Notes: generated by a model not told the origin, from the letters alone. A DNA stretch of 64,000 nucleotides from Cepaea nemoralis (GCA_014155875.1 JACEFZ010027760.1:64501-128500), one strand, 5' to 3'. Counted from the stretch's first letter, positions 1 through 11,150 are shown. Made by a program: numbers and translations.

Positions 1-335
1 AAGTATCAAGAAGAGATAATATCGGAAATGAAGAAATCAGGACTAAAGTGAGGGTTATAGCAGCACTAGATTTTATTAGAAAGCAGCAAGTCAAATGGTT
101 TTGCCATGCAAGTAGGTTACCATTCAACAGCATACCACAACAAGCAATGATGTACAGACCAGATGGAAACAGAGGAAGAGGCCGACCACGTAAACGTTGG
201 ACGGAGGGAATAGCAGAGTCCATGGGAATATCAATACATGAAGCCCATAATCGGGCACTCTCCCGATGTGTATACTTCACCTCGACACCGCAAGGTACAA
301 GAGGAACATGATGAGATGAGATGAGATGAGAGTAT
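1..335 (+). mobile_element. RTE-like LINE, 3' end fragment
   Basis: The open frame at 48-311 encodes a decayed C-terminus of a non-LTR reverse transcriptase. It has a residue run IRKQQVKWF (the usual LINE R-x-x-x-W-x-GH region) followed by the basic motif RGRGRPRKRWTEGI, typical of the extreme C-terminus of RTE-like ORF2 proteins. After the stop comes a short (ATGAG)n run at about 308-331, the type of simple tail such LINEs leave. The window starts inside the element, so its 5' side cannot be judged. Confidence 0.7.
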
Positions 336-1085
336 ATTGGGGAACAAACGTTTGGAAACAAGACATAGTCTGTGTTGATTTCTACAACACAAGAAATAAT
401 GGCATTCTTCCTCGTTCTTCATTCTGGTGTAGTGGATAGACGTCTAATCTTTTCAGACAAGAACAAACATTTGTGAGGTATATGATACTTTTTTTTTCAC
501 TTTCGAAATCAATCAATCGAAACACACAAAATACCTGGTCTAATATTCCGCTGCTTAGAGTAAATGTCAAAATTATGAAAAGTCACCAACCGAAAAACTA
601 TTTTTATCATATGAAACCCTGTATAGACACATTTCGATTCTAGCCAGTATATGTAGATTTCTTGTACTGAGCAGAGAACTTCTCACTTGAGGAAACTGGA
701 GGATTATATAATTATCCGTGTGCAATCACAGTTGTCCTTAACTAAACCCCAAAACCCACACAGAATGTGTTAATATTCCCAACACCTGGCAAGGAATGCA
801 CATATTTAATACGAATGCTAAACAATTCAGTCGCCCGTGTTTACCTGTATATATGTAACGTTGTGATGGCATTTCTAGCTCAGGTTTTTTTGGCGTCCGA
901 CTGTGATTTGATGGCAAGTCAAAGCGTGTTCGCTGTCATATTTTGGATTTCTTCTGTGGGTCTCTTCTGTGAGTTTCTTCGGAGGGTCTCTTTTATGGGT
1001 CTCTTCTGTGGGTCATTTCTGTCGGTGATGACGAACTAGAGGAAGGGTGTCAGTGAAATTGTGAAAATAATTACATGTTAGTCGA
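336..1085. other. Unassigned AT-rich spacer
   Basis: I see no gene or recognisable element here. The short open frames have no domain or composition signature. A small triplication of a TCTCTTCTGTG-like phrase near 955-1020 is the only local structure. Confidence 0.4.
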
Positions 1086-1090
1086 AGTGG

Positions 1091-1338
1091 CGGCTCTTTG
1101 GCGAAGGTGGATACGGAGGCAGTTCGTAATCTCTCATATCCGCGTCTGAAATACAGCTGCAGTCGATTTGGCAGTAAACCGTCTTGCGGTTTTTTTTTTT
1201 TTTACGAAATGGTATGGATGTCGGTCGTTCAGAAAGCAATGGCAAACTACTGAACATAAAGTTGCCAAGAGATCACAAGAGCAATATATGCTGGTGTTGA
1301 CTTTGACGTCCTGTAAAGCATATGAAACTACCTTTAAC
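1091..1338 (+). mobile_element. SINE-A, near full length
   Basis: tRNA-derived SINE. The head shows a box A-like GGCTCTTTGGCGAAGG and a degraded box B around 1144 (CGTCTGAAATACAG; better copies read CGCGTTCGAAACAC). The body contains CGATTTGGCAG and a short T-run. The conserved core CAGAAAGCAATGGCAAACTA is at about 1231, followed by TTGCCAAGAGATCAC. The tail TTGACTTTGACGTCCTGTAA ends in a CATATGAAACTAC phrase. It is one of many copies in the window, which together define a family of about 240 bp. Confidence 0.8.
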
Positions 1339-1372
1339 TTTTTAGTCGAAGTGACAACATATGGCAAATATG

Positions 1373-1532
<160 letters not shown>

Positions 1533-1611
1533 GCCTGTGTGTGTATGAAAAGAGAATATCCAACTATCTTTCCACTTTAACTATGGAGACACATTACGTG
1601 TGTGAAGGTTA

Positions 1612-1891
1612 GCGTGACCGTTTGGATAAAAGCGTTCGCTCTTAAACTTCCGTCGTGCTGATGCCAAGGTAGGGGATTCAACCCCTATACCGGTCAATTG
1701 GACTAATATGTTGCCTTCCTGTCCTTGACTTGGGGATGTACATTACAAGTACCTCAGAAGTCCAAGTGGGTTCTCCTGATGGCAAAGGATACTGGTAATA
1801 GGGAAAGCTAATCAACACGCAAAGATCACTGTGCACTAGAAGTAGTAGAATGTGTATGAAGTTCAAAGTTAGAGATTTAAAAAAACAAAAA

Positions 1892-1928
<37 letters not shown>
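1612..1928 (+). mobile_element. Candidate tRNA-headed SINE (third head type) with (CA)n tail
   Basis: A tRNA-like head begins near 1612. TGACCGTTTGGATAAAAGCG resembles a box A/D-arm region, and GGGGATTCAACCCC at about 1674 is box B-like. About 190 bp of unrelated body follows, then A-rich sequence and (CA)n at 1893-1928. Only one copy is in the window, so the family cannot be confirmed here. Confidence 0.4.
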
Positions 1929-1929
<1 letters not shown>

Positions 1930-1949
1930 GAACGCACGCACGCACACCT

Positions 1950-3345
1950 ACACTGCATGCTGGGTTACTGTAACTTGTTTTCCCGGGAGGAACGTGGAAT
2001 GAACAAGCACACCTTATTACTTCTTCTTCTTTGAGATTCTTGACTGACTTCTGTCTACACTCCTCCCTTCTGTCTTCCCTTATATATATCTATTCCTTTC
2101 TCTCTCTCTATTATTCCTCCATCACATACTCCGACAACAGTTTCCTTCAACAATAATAAAATATTTATTAATAAAAACTATGTCTGGTGTATGTATGGAC
2201 TGTGTAGGTGTAGTTGGTAGTGTATTCTATTGTTGGTGCAAGAATGAACTCGGAATGTCTAGTCTCTGTATCACATCTCGCCCAGTTTTACGGCCAAATC
2301 ACATGACAGCAAACATATAACAGGTCAGGTCTCACTCTGGATGTTCCGTATGCTTGAGTCCGGAGGTAAATCCGTTATTGAACGAAAAAACACTGTTCCA
2401 CTGGATCACCGTAAAGTAATACTATTCCAGTAAGTCTATGACTTCGCCAGAGTCTGCTTCACAAAGTTAATAATCCAACACCGGAAAAAAAAAACCACAT
2501 CACCACAGTCCTGCATATTGTCTCTATCGACTATCACTGTTCTGACTTGTCTATTGTTTCTTCACTATGAGTCTACAGTGTAAACTTATGTAGTTTTATT
2601 TGGCTTTGCTTTCCGCAAGATTATCTTCCTGTTTCATTGTTACTTTGGTTATCTGGATATCCTTTTCTTCTGTTTCAAAGTTCAGTTAAGACTATATTTT
2701 ATTTCGTCTCCCTATTTGACCCTGTCTATGTTCTTCCTTGGTTTATTGAAGTATTTGATCTCCGCCCAAATGATATGCCATGAGTTTATCAACAAAGCTT
2801 TTTCTGTACACAAGACGTATTGGTCTATCTTCTCTGATAGATCAGGATGAGAATTGGAATCTGTGAGATGTATAGTAAATCAAGTGATATGATTCTGCCA
2901 CTTAATACTACTTATGTAAGTGCCCTTCTCCAGCCGTAATGAAAAGGCTTCCGAAGTAAACACTAACATAAGACATATGAATTCACCAAAGTCTAAACTA
3001 TTCATTAATAGAAAGCAATGGTAAACGCTATGCACCAACATCTATTTCCCTATGCTAATATTACTCTAATATTATAATACCTTATATACTCTATCGGACT
3101 CCCTGAATTGAAATACACTAGCGAATAACACACTAATATCCCATCTTCGTTCAACAATCAGGGATGTGTATTTCTTTCCACCTACAGGAGGCATAGAGAT
3201 TTCTGCCCAGTTTGGGAACACATACTAAAACAGAAAACCCAGTTTCTACTATTTATAGTGGGTCTCCCGTTCTTCCGTTATTGTTTGATGTTCATACCTC
3301 AACACTCGTCTCTTGACGTATCCTGTACATCAAAAGGCGGTGAAA
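1950..3345. other. Unassigned AT-rich region
   Basis: About 1.4 kb with no convincing coding potential and no element I can name. It starts with pyrimidine-rich CTCTCTCTCT sequence near 2100. It vaguely resembles 13990-15500 in texture (pyrimidine run, then AT-rich), but I could not align the two. Confidence 0.35.
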
Positions 3346-3720
3346 TCACGTAGTGGCTAGTTGCTCGTTTCCCTGGGTTCCCCTTACGCTAATACTTCAA
3401 AGCGTCCGAACCCGTTGATCGCCTTTCTCCGTTCATTTTTCCACAACGCGATTTCCCCGTTTCCCGTGTCCGTCCGATCAGATCGTCAGGCAATGACCTA
3501 TGCGAACACCTGTATCCTATTTTCGGTCAATAACCTTCCATTTATCCTTCTCTCAGATTGAACGACTTGATTGTTAACCCTTCTCCTATATTGCCATTAA
3601 TGTTACATTTAATTTTATCAGGGAATCACTAAACTATCATCATTCTGTGACAGTTACCCTCAAGATTCGTATGTCTTCACACCGTATCTATCTAATAAAG
3701 CTATTCACATAATTAGTTTT
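3345..3720. other. Unassigned sequence, somewhat GC-richer
   Basis: This holds a 66-residue open frame at 3361-3561 (+) without recognisable motifs. I see no repeat family relationship to the rest of the window. Coding status is doubtful. Confidence 0.3.
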
Positions 3721-3721
3721 A

Positions 3722-3955
3722 GTTATTTGCGTATCCTTGACAGGACGTCGCAGTTAACACCAGCATGTTTTGCTGTTGTGATCTGTTGGCATGTTTACGC
3801 TCGATAGTTTGCGATTGCTTTCTGAACTACCAGCACCGATACCATTTCGTAAAATAACCAACGCAAGGCGGTCTGCTGCCAAATCGCTCGCAGCTGTGTT
3901 TCGAACGCGGGTATGCGGGATTACGAACTGCGTCCGTAACCCCTTAATAACGGAC
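3722..3955 (-). mobile_element. SINE-A, near full length
   Basis: Reverse-orientation SINE-A. On the plus strand it reads tail first (GTATCCTTGACAGGACGTCG, then AACACCAGCAT), then the core as AGTTTGCGATTGCTTTCTGA. It ends with the box B complement GTTTCGAACGCGGGTATGCG and GCGTCCGTAACCCC. The tRNA-like head is one of the cleanest in the window. The tail side is flanked by TTTTAGTTATTT, a degraded (ACTA)n complement. Confidence 0.85.
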
Positions 3956-4161
3956 TACTTGAAACACCGTCAGACGTATGGTTAAGTGGTTCTAGCACCA
4001 TGTTGATACTGCTCAGCACTTTCAGAAATGTTCCTCTTACCCGTTTAAACTGATTTACTGCCGAAGGGTAATATATCGCCGAATGTGATTTTCCATTTGG
4101 ACAGAAGGACGATATATTACCATACTAGGTTCATCGTGTTAATTGTTTAGTTTCGTGTTAA

Positions 4162-4321
4162 AAAGTTATCTCCATATCCTTAAAAGGACGTTGCAGTCAA
4201 CCCCAGCATTTTTAATGACGGGCACTCATACCATATTATGAAAACGCCCGCAGCTGTGTTTCGAACGCTGTATGCGTGATTACAAATCGCGTCCGTAACT
4301 ATTTTGTCACAGAGCCGACTT
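4162..4321 (-). mobile_element. SINE-A with internal deletion
   Basis: The tail (TCCTTAAAAGGACGTTGCAG) and the head (GTTTCGAACGCTGTATGCG, ending CACAGAGCCGAC) are both present. The conserved core is missing: the sequence jumps from the CCCCAGCAT phrase straight to GACGGGCACTCATACC. It is therefore a roughly 80-bp deletion derivative. Confidence 0.75.
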
Positions 4322-4433
4322 TTTTGTTGTATCTTCCGCAATTTCAGTGCTCAGTAAACGGAAACTGAAATTATAATACCTGCTCATTTGATTGTGGTCC
4401 TTGTTTGGTCCAAACAACTTTTTCTTTGGTATT

Positions 4434-4512
4434 GTAGTTTGCCATTGATTTCTGGAATGACCGGCACTCATAACATATTATGAAAACCAACGCAAAAGTC
4501 GGGCCGACCAGG
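4434..4512 (-). mobile_element. SINE-A fragment (core to mid-body)
   Basis: GTAGTTTGCCATTGATTTCT followed by GGCACTCATAACATATTATG and AAAACCAACGCAAAA matches the core and adjacent body of SINE-A. Head and tail are absent. Confidence 0.65.
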
Positions 4513-5311
4513 TTGCCGAGGTAATAACATAAAACGACAGATGTTTCCACGTGTAGAGAAATTATGGTCTCTAAGGTTTATATATCCCCGTAGATTTCAA
4601 ATAGTCATTATGTGTGTATGAATTAGAATTTTCTAACGACATCTGTGCTTTTATAATGTAATATATGATACTGTATAATATATAGTACAGTTCATGTGAA
4701 ACTAGGATATGAAGTGGGAATAACGGTATTCAATTTTAAAACACGTCACACTGGCAAACTGTGAGAAGCGCCATCTTTGTCTTCTCTACGAAGGTCTGGT
4801 CTTTCTGTTTTGGAGTATGGGTTGGCGATCTTGACTCTCAGCCATAAGCAGATGGAAAGGATACAGAACGAAACTAAGCTTATTATTCCTGAATGTACAA
4901 GAGATACAGCATGCAGGTGATGCGCTACTTCGTATCTTTCCAACCATGGGGAACAGAATACACAATTACCTACCACGTACCTACCTTAGAGTCAACGCAA
5001 ACACACAACATCCACTGCATAGCGAAATTAAGAAGGTAAAGGGCAGCAGGTTAAAAAAAAAAAGAAAGTCGTGAATGGGTCAAGCCGAAGACATTCTTCA
5101 ACAGGTGTGTTCACTTGAGGACTTAGAACCTCTCGAAGAGTGGTTCCAAGTGCTAACAGAGTTCTGCACTTCCTTTTCTGTTTGCATTCAACTAGACAAA
5201 AAATGCATACAAGAAAATCTGGCTGCTGTGGAGGCGGAAGTACAGGCTTTGATCGCCGAGAATGCCTTAAAGGATTATGTTGTCATTTATACAGATGGGT
5301 CAGCCGTTCGA

Positions 5312-5509
5312 CGCGTGAGGAGTTCATGCGCATATATGATTCAGGCCGGAGGGAGAATTGTCAAAGAAGATTACGGTGCTTTTGATTTGACCACCAATAG
5401 ATAAACACACGCGTGGAGGAGTTCATGCGCATATATGATTCAGGCCGGAGGGAGAATTGTCAAAGAAGATTACGGTGCTTTTGATTTGACCACCAATAGA
5501 TAAACACTA
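5312..5509 (+). repeat. 99-bp tandem duplication inside RNase H region
   Basis: The block from CGCGTGAGGAGTTCATGCGC to the end of AATAGATAAACAC occurs twice head to tail, with period 99 and only one or two differences. It duplicates part of the RNase H coding sequence of LINE-ACTA copy 1 together with the stop that ends it. Confidence 0.9.
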
Positions 5510-5603
5510 TGGACCGCAAAGTGAACTAAAAAGACAGTTAAATTGTTACAAGAGACAACATTGCAGTTATTGACATATTTCAAGCGAACGAAAGAAGAAG
5601 AAA

Positions 5604-5762
5604 TTAGTTAGTTGCGGTTCCAACTTCACGGCAACGGGTCGTCCCCATTATGCTCCGTTCCTGTGTCAGTGAATATTACAGAAAATGCTCCTCAATTCCC
5701 AATGCGAACAGTGGAACAGACATGAGTCTCGGCAAGCCAACAGTCCGCACAGGTGTTAGGGG
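5604..5762 (-). mobile_element. SINE-C family 3' part, reversed, nested in LINE-ACTA
   Basis: The plus strand reads ATTAGTTAGTTGCGGTTCC then AACTTCACGGCAACGGG and CCCCATTATGC. This is the reverse complement of the 3' end at about 21820-21982, where the same element ends in CCAACTAACTAATT. The ATTAGTTAGTT is therefore its (ACTA)n tail. Confidence 0.75.
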
Positions 5763-6194
5763 ATGAAATGGGATGGGTCTGAAGAGAGTGGTTGCTGTCT
5801 CTGGAGCGGTCTCAGCTGGCAAAGATTAGTTTCATCTTCGTGCCAGGGCATGCGGGAGTACAAGGGGATGAGCGGGCTGACAAGCTTGCAGGTAAGGCTA
5901 CTGTGGAGGGCGGACGCGCCATGGACCAGGCTGACATTCTGAATGCTCTACGAGAAGTAAGACTTTAGCCGGAACAAATCAATGACTGTGAATCTAGAAC
6001 CATGGGCAGAATGCGAGAACAGCAAATTAAAAGTGGTGTAGCCAAACAAGAACACTACGCAGGAAACCAAAGACGATTGATAAACCAACACAGAACTGGT
6101 GCCGTGAGCCGCTACAAGCCGCTGGATTTGCTGAGGAGGGGATCCGAGCACTTATGGACTGAATGTTTCGATGTGCAATGAGAATGATCTGTCG

Positions 6195-6252
<58 letters not shown>

Positions 6253-6291
6253 CCACTCACTCACTCACTCACTCACTAACTAACTAACTAC
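6195..6291 (+). repeat. (ACTA)n LINE tail with (CACT)n variant block
   Basis: An ACTA tetranucleotide run directly follows the LINE-ACTA 3' sequence GATGATCTGTCG. It is interrupted by CACT units (about 6253-6277) and then resumes. The same tail follows the copies at 48.45 kb and, in complement, 57.69 kb. Confidence 0.95.
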
Positions 6292-6389
6292 ATGATACTG
6301 TTTATAACCCAAAGTTCTTCGATTTTCATGTCTTATTGAATTTCATGATTTGTCTTATAGAATTTCATGATGTTAAAAATTCTTTTTGT

Positions 6390-6650
6390 GAGACTCTGTG
6401 GCGAAGTGTTTTTGCCGCATACATCGTGTTCTCAGGGTTGTGGGTTTGGTTCCGGGCAACGTAGTTCGGTTCTCGAGTGCAATTCTTCTAGGAGATTCCA
6501 GGGGATCCTCGCTGGAGATAAGGAGTTCGTGCTTTGTATGACGCTTTAGGGAGGCCACCCCGCGGAAAGATACCGAACCATGTGGGATACAACCCGGTGC
6601 TATGAAGCCAAGCCTCGTGCCTTTAAACCCCCTTTAATCTTCTTCTTGGT
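6390..6650 (+). mobile_element. SINE-C (tRNA-headed), 5' two thirds
   Basis: Head: GACTCTGTGGCGAAGTG (box A) and TTGTGGGTTTGGTTCCGGGC (box B). The body has GGTTCTCGAGTGCAATTCTT, AGGAGATTCC, GGAGTTCGTGCTTTGTATG and CCGCGGAAAGATACCGAACC. The same order occurs at 18434-18588 (-) and 21585-21725 (+). Confidence 0.75.
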
Positions 6651-6934
6651 TCATGATACTCTAAGAACGTTTCTGTAGCACTTGAGCTGAAACGCCGCAA
6701 TTATCTATTTAGTGGTTACGAAATTATCCATGGCTCACACTCGTGAGTTAACCAAATATACATTAATCATTAGAGAGAAATTTCAGAAGTTAATGGTTTT
6801 GAATGTATACTTTTTTAGGGGAAGGATAGACGATGCAAATGACACAGATGAAACGAAGCATGCATTGGTGTATAAAAACGAAAGCATTTTAAGCCCTTTG
6901 TTTATTCCGTCAGAGAGACCACCACAAGTCAAAT

Positions 6935-7215
6935 TACCCAAAGCCTGTCTATTTCATGTCAGAACATGTTCGTGCGAAACTTGGATAGTTAGCAAAACAA
7001 CTAAAAACACACATCTCCGATTGAAAATAATTGAAAATAAATACCATTGAAGAGAGTGAACACTGTACTGAACAAACACATCTTGCACGAACTCAGTATT
7101 GAGGAAGATTAGTTATTTAGACCGTCGAAAATGAAGAAACAGAAATATTTTAGACATGTAAACAGACATAAAGCGGGCGATTTAGCGAGGTTGGTAGGAA
7201 GCTATGTTGATCGTG
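6935..7215 (+). mobile_element. LINE RT C-terminal scrap
   Basis: The end of the frame at 6712-7050 reads CSCETWIVSKTTKN then LRLKIIENKYH, matching the well-known G-C-E-T-W-x-L connection of LINE RTs. After frame breaks, the sequence encoding KKQKYFRHVNRHKAGDLARL (the GHV-R-R region) follows at 7130-7195. It is a 5'-truncated, frameshifted remnant. The upstream part of that frame (6712-6930) has no recognisable similarity. Confidence 0.6.
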
Positions 7216-7915
7216 TTCTATTAAAGCTTACCGTCTACTTCTAGTATTTGTTTGTTGTTGTTTGTTTTGTGATTCATTCATTCTATTTACTGTATGAACA
7301 TGTTTCTTATCAATATCGCTTCCAAGACTACGATAATAACTAACAGTTGAATTGTAACAATAATTTAAATGTATTGAGTGAGAAACCTCATGATGTAAAA
7401 ATGAACAAACCAACATCGCCAGTTGTGAGCTCCCTTCAGTGATTGCTCTTGAGAACCTCCAGCAGAACCCCGCCCGTTAGCATTTAGTACACAAGCGTAA
7501 TGATAAACTAGCTAGTAAAACAGTAAAGACGTGTGTTTATTACAAACAAATGGGGTTGTGTTGACTGGGGTGATATGGTGCTACATCGCCCGGGTAACAT
7601 ACTATTACTCAGCATGATAGCTCGTCAAATCTCCCCCGGGGTATCCAGAAAACAGACACAAGTCTGGATAATGAGCACTGGTTGCGTCGCATTCTCATTG
7701 GTGGTTAAGCCTGCCAAGGGCAGCCACTCTGGGAGATTCCAATGCTGCAATGATGGCGGACATTCAGAATGCACATTTCAAGTACGCTTGGTTCGATTGT
7801 GTTGTTTGATTCCTGAGATGGGACTGAGTTGAGTTCAGCCAAGAACCAACAACACAATACTGGGAAGAGCACGCCCATACGTGCTTCGTCCTCATCTTCA
7901 ACAGCAAGTAAAGAG
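7216..7915. other. Unassigned spacer
   Basis: No gene recognised. An open frame at 7533-7832 (+) covers a somewhat GC-richer stretch, but it has no domain signature and I cannot assign it to a repeat seen elsewhere in the window. Confidence 0.3.
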
Positions 7916-7939
7916 TCGAAATGCTAATAGTAGCAGTTA

Positions 7940-8045
7940 GTACTAATTATGTGTCCGTCTGACCTTTCCTCGGAGTACCGAGTGTCGACCAGATACTAAG
8001 GTCACTCCTTTCTGCGCCATTCTCTCCAGGCCATGGTGATTTATA
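7940..8045 (-). mobile_element. LINE ORF fragment (paired with 46.15 kb)
   Basis: The plus-strand phrase ATTATGTGTCCGTCTGACC and GAGTGTCGACCAG are degenerate matches to 46157-46235. On the minus strand the 46-kb copy reads GLADTQHSQEKQDRHIIR, a LINE-like peptide. Both lie close to LINE-ACTA2 3' ends, so they may be upstream parts of that family. Confidence 0.45.
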
Positions 8046-8195
8046 TGTTTCTTCATACTGTACACACGATACTAAAGGACTTCGACCACATCTGCCTCAT
8101 CTAGCACCGATATTGGTAACAAGATGAAACAAACTCATTAAACAATTCCCCATTCCAGCAACCAGTAGAAGAATCAGACTCGGTACGATGGGGAT

Positions 8196-8460
8196 CTTAA
8201 TGAATATGTTATCTGTTATCTGTTGGGTATCATACTTGCACTCCGGACAATTCTATAGGTGCTCAGATCCTCTCCCTAACATATGCATAATCGTCCAGCG
8301 CCTAATAGTGCTAGTTCTGTTTTGGTTGACGAAGCCCCTCGTTCGCAGGATGTACCTCTCGTTTCTGGCCGTGCTAACTCTTACTCCCGAGTCTCGCATT
8401 CTAGATAACGTTATGGATTTACTGGCGTCAAAGCTCTCCGCTCTCGCATCTCTGTAAAGG
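8196..8460 (-). mobile_element. LINE-ACTA2 3' end
   Basis: The minus strand reads FVNQNRTS, then LGRGSEHL, a stop, and NCPECKYDTQQITDN. This corresponds to LINE-ACTA (INQHRTG, LLRRGSEHLW) with a CPEC ending in place of EWFDVQ. The plus strand ends on the tail side in GTTATCTGTTATCTGTTGGG. The long plus-strand frame here is the complement of this LINE. Confidence 0.65.
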
Positions 8461-8519
8461 CACTGATATCACCAGCATGATACGTGGGCGCAGGGGATCT
8501 AGAATGCATGGATGGATGA

Positions 8520-8567
8520 AACATTGGATTAATGAATGAATGAATGAATGAATGAATGAATGAATCA
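8520..8567. repeat. (TGAA)n microsatellite
   Basis: Perfect TGAA/AATG tetranucleotide run. LINE ends at 41.75 kb and 44.97 kb have the same tail, but no LINE coding sequence was seen beside this run. Confidence 0.9.
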
Positions 8568-8593
8568 GCCTTTATACAGATTGCCCATTAAGT

Positions 8594-8682
8594 CAGTGGT
8601 TAGTTTGAAAACATAATTATAGATGATATATATGACATCAGTGGTTAGTTTGAAGACATAATTATAGATGATATATATGTTG
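8594..8682. repeat. 44-bp tandem duplication
   Basis: The block TCAGTGGTTAGTTTGAA through GATGATATATATG occurs twice with period 44. A separate 22-bp doublet (TTCATGTTTGTTAAATGA) lies at about 8869-8912. Confidence 0.9.
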
Positions 8683-9294
8683 TCAATCTACAAATACCTG
8701 TTCGTGAATACTGAATTATTGGATTCTGTATGAATAATGAGATAGCACGCACGCTTATCGCATGGCTCATGATAATGGTGTATGAACAGTTTTCCAATAA
8801 TGAATGGCGAAATGATTGGCTCTATTTAACTCTGCCAGGCTAGCAGGTACACATTTGACTGCTTCGTTTTCATGTTTGTTAAATGATTTTTTCATGTTTG
8901 TTAAATGATTTTCAGATTACAAGACCTGACAACGTAAGGTTTCATAAAAAAAAAAGTAATTATCTTTTTAAACTAGGTACATGCACCAGAACTGTATGTT
9001 TGATATAAACATGTGTGTGCATGTGGGTGTGTGTGCATGTGGGTGCCTGTGTGGAAGTACACACGAAAACTAATCTTTGAGTGGCGACTCAACGTTAACA
9101 TCTTTGTAGTTTAGCTGGCTGATTTATTTTTATTATGATTATTATAATGTAATCTTACATATTATGGTTACTTTCTCCACACAATTTCTGAACTTTGTTC
9201 ATAGAACATATAGCTTTGACTGTTTCACTTACACAGTAGTGGGCATAGGCTACTACTATAATCAGATAACTATGTATTTATAGTGAATTTACAC

Positions 9295-9372
9295 AAACAA
9301 CAGGTTGCAACATTTATGGCCTGGCATATTTCGTTACATATCGTCAAGCGCATACTGCAGAATTACAATTAC
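9295..9372 (-). mobile_element. Repeat E copy
   Basis: In complement it reads TTCTGCAGTATGCGC, TTGACGA, 8 nt, GAAA, then TATGCCAGGC and a degraded AATAAATTGTACAA. The flanks carry AATTTACAC (left) and AATTACAC (right), a possible target duplication. Confidence 0.65.
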
Positions 9373-9485
9373 ACGGAGTGCATGAATACAATTTCAGCTA
9401 CGTGTGTTGTTTCAGTTAAAATACGATTCATCTGATCCTTTCATAAGATATAATTCTGCATTCTGCACTTAACGAATGAAGCGAA
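9373..9485. other. Short spacer
   Basis: AT-rich sequence between repeat E and the RTE-2 tail. Nothing recognised. Confidence 0.3.
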
Positions 9486-9962
9486 ATGTCATCATCATCA
9501 TCATCATCATTATTATCATCATCATGTGCCATGCCGATAAGCGTGGGCGTTTATGTTTTGCTATCTCACACGATCACCAGAATCGTGGTTCAGCTCTGTG
9601 TTTTTGTCTTGATAATGCCATGTGGCCAAGCCATTCAAGTATTTATTTATCTACCTTCCCTTGTATTTTATCCCATCAATCTTGACAGTTGTCACCAAGT
9701 TCTCTTATTTATTTTTTGTTTTGTTTTTCATAATGTGTCCATACATGTCTTGACTGTCTACATCTAATTTCTCTAATCACTTTATGGTTTTCCTTTGTTT
9801 CTTTAAGGACTAGCTCATTGGCTTTTCTGTCTGTCTATTATGTTTTTTTGCATTTTCCTCAGAAACCACATTTCCACTGCCATTAGATGTTTTTCAGCTT
9901 GTCTGCTCACTGTCCACGTTCGCCATACGTACAAAAATACAGGTTCTATGTAGCACATCACT
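9486..9962 (-). mobile_element. RTE-2 LINE, 3' part with (GATGAT)n tail
   Basis: The plus strand starts with (TCA)n at 9489-9527, the complement of the tail. On the minus strand the element runs from an EPVFLYVWRTWT-type connection (about 9950), through AVEMWFLRKMQ (about 9855-9875), to a 3' end AAACGCCCACGCTTATCGGC then ATGGCACATGATGATG. The frame is broken many times. The same 3' end recurs at 11.1, 20.1 and 50.27 kb. Confidence 0.75.
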
Positions 9963-10440
9963 CCTTAGTTAAAAGATGGGTAATGCAATCGACAAGACAA
10001 ATAAACACGAAGTAACATCATTATAAATACAATAACAAATGATCGATATATTATTTTCTGTACATGCAAGACCATTAGCATTTTGATGCAGCAAGAGAAA
10101 CCAATATACCAGAGAATGACAGAAAGTGCTAGGAGGTTGAAGAAAGAAGTTATGAAGGGAATAAACAAAAGTACATAGTGTTAACTTACTGGGCAAATTA
10201 AGTCACAAATCGATCATGGTTTTCCCGAGACTCTCAAACAGTAGTTGCTTATCCAGTTATTAGGACCAGCAATGTGGCAATGATGGGGCCTTATCACAAA
10301 TGGGATCTGAATGTAGACTCTGTGCTGATCCCCCAATTTATGGAAAACTCTGGCCAGTAATTTGAATTCTCTTATGATTCTTCAAGCCATCTTTTCTCCT
10401 GAACTTCTTTTTTTTCCTCCCTTCGTCATCTCGTGTCCCG
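9963..10440. other. Unassigned spacer
   Basis: AT-rich. The short minus-strand frames at 9965-10196 have no signature. Possibly the upstream continuation of the RTE-2 copy, but too decayed to show it. Confidence 0.3.
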
Positions 10441-10570
10441 TCTAGTTAGTTATCTGTTGGGATATCATCCTTGCACTCAGGACATGTCCGTAGGTGTTCA
10501 GATCCAAGCCTCAATATATGCATCAGACTCCGGTGGCTAATAGTGGCAGTTCATGTTAGGCTTAACTATC
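10441..10570 (-). mobile_element. LINE-ACTA2 3' end
   Basis: The plus strand GTTAGTTATCTGTTGGGATA, GCACTCAGGACATGTCCGTA, then GGTGTTCAGATCC and CGGTGGCTAATAGTGGCAGT match 8207-8310 and 45275-45400. GTTAGTTA is the complement of the (ACTA)n tail. Confidence 0.7.
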
Positions 10571-10734
10571 GCCACAGCAAGCGATGATACATCGAAGGCA
10601 GCCTAAACTTACATGCACGTACTCCGTTGCACGGTCCAAACTGCAGTTTACCAAGACACTTACCATTGAGACATAAACAAACTGGAAAATACACTTTTCA
10701 TCCCAACGGACAAAAAAGTATCCCGCCATCTAAC

Positions 10735-11150
10735 CCCGTATTCGGTGTATGTAAAGAGTGTTGAAGAGGTATATAGAACCTTACTGTTATGTGGATGTGA
10801 AACATGTACAATAAGCAGACAATCCGAGCAATATTCAATGGCAGTGGAAATGTGGTTTCTGAGGAAAATATAAATAATTACCTTGGCGGACAGAAAAACC
10901 AGTCAGCAAATCCTACATGAAATATATAACTTAAAATGCTTCGACATGTTATGAGGAGAAATTACCTGAAAGATTAGCGATAACTGGCAAGATTGATGCG
11001 AAAAAAGCCAGAGAAAGACAGAGATATAAAAACCTAATTTACTTGGGCGCATGACAAAATCGGGACACGAACACCGACCTGAACCAATATTTTGGTGATC
11101 GTATGCGATGGCTAACCATGACCGCCCACGCTTATCTGTGTGGCGCTAAA
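10735..11150 (+). mobile_element. RTE-2 LINE, 3' part
   Basis: The sequence encodes a broken GCETCTISRQ-type connection near 10795 and AVEMWFLRK near 10841. It then encodes a HVMRRN-like region at about 10945 and ends ACCGCCCACGCTTATCTGTG, the 3' end also seen at 9.54 kb (complement) and 50.27 kb. There are numerous stops. Confidence 0.7.

Larger units (their letters stand above)
4748..6178 (+). mobile_element. LINE-ACTA copy 1 (rearranged, dead)
   Basis: This matches the better copy at 57.7-59.2 kb. It begins in the post-catalytic RT region (ANCEQRHLCLLYEG-like peptide at about 4750), then the linker MGQAEDILQQVCSLEDLE at 5075 and the RNase H first strand VIYTDGSAV at about 5285. That domain breaks in a 99-bp tandem duplication. 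An unrelated block and a reversed SINE-C 3' end occupy 5510-5765. LINE-ACTA then resumes at about 5775 with the last RNase H motif region (FVPGHAGVQG) and the C-terminal GSEHLWTE, stopping at 6178. The middle RNase H motifs are lost, so it cannot be functional. Confidence 0.85.

Noticed and set aside
1950..3345. Possible homology with 13990-15500
   Set aside because: Both begin with a pyrimidine run followed by AT-rich sequence, but I could not find a stretch of aligned bases longer than chance. A pairwise alignment would settle it.
8188..8457. 90-codon plus-strand hydrophobic frame
   Set aside because: It is the complement of the LINE-ACTA2 3' end, whose minus-strand peptide matches other copies.
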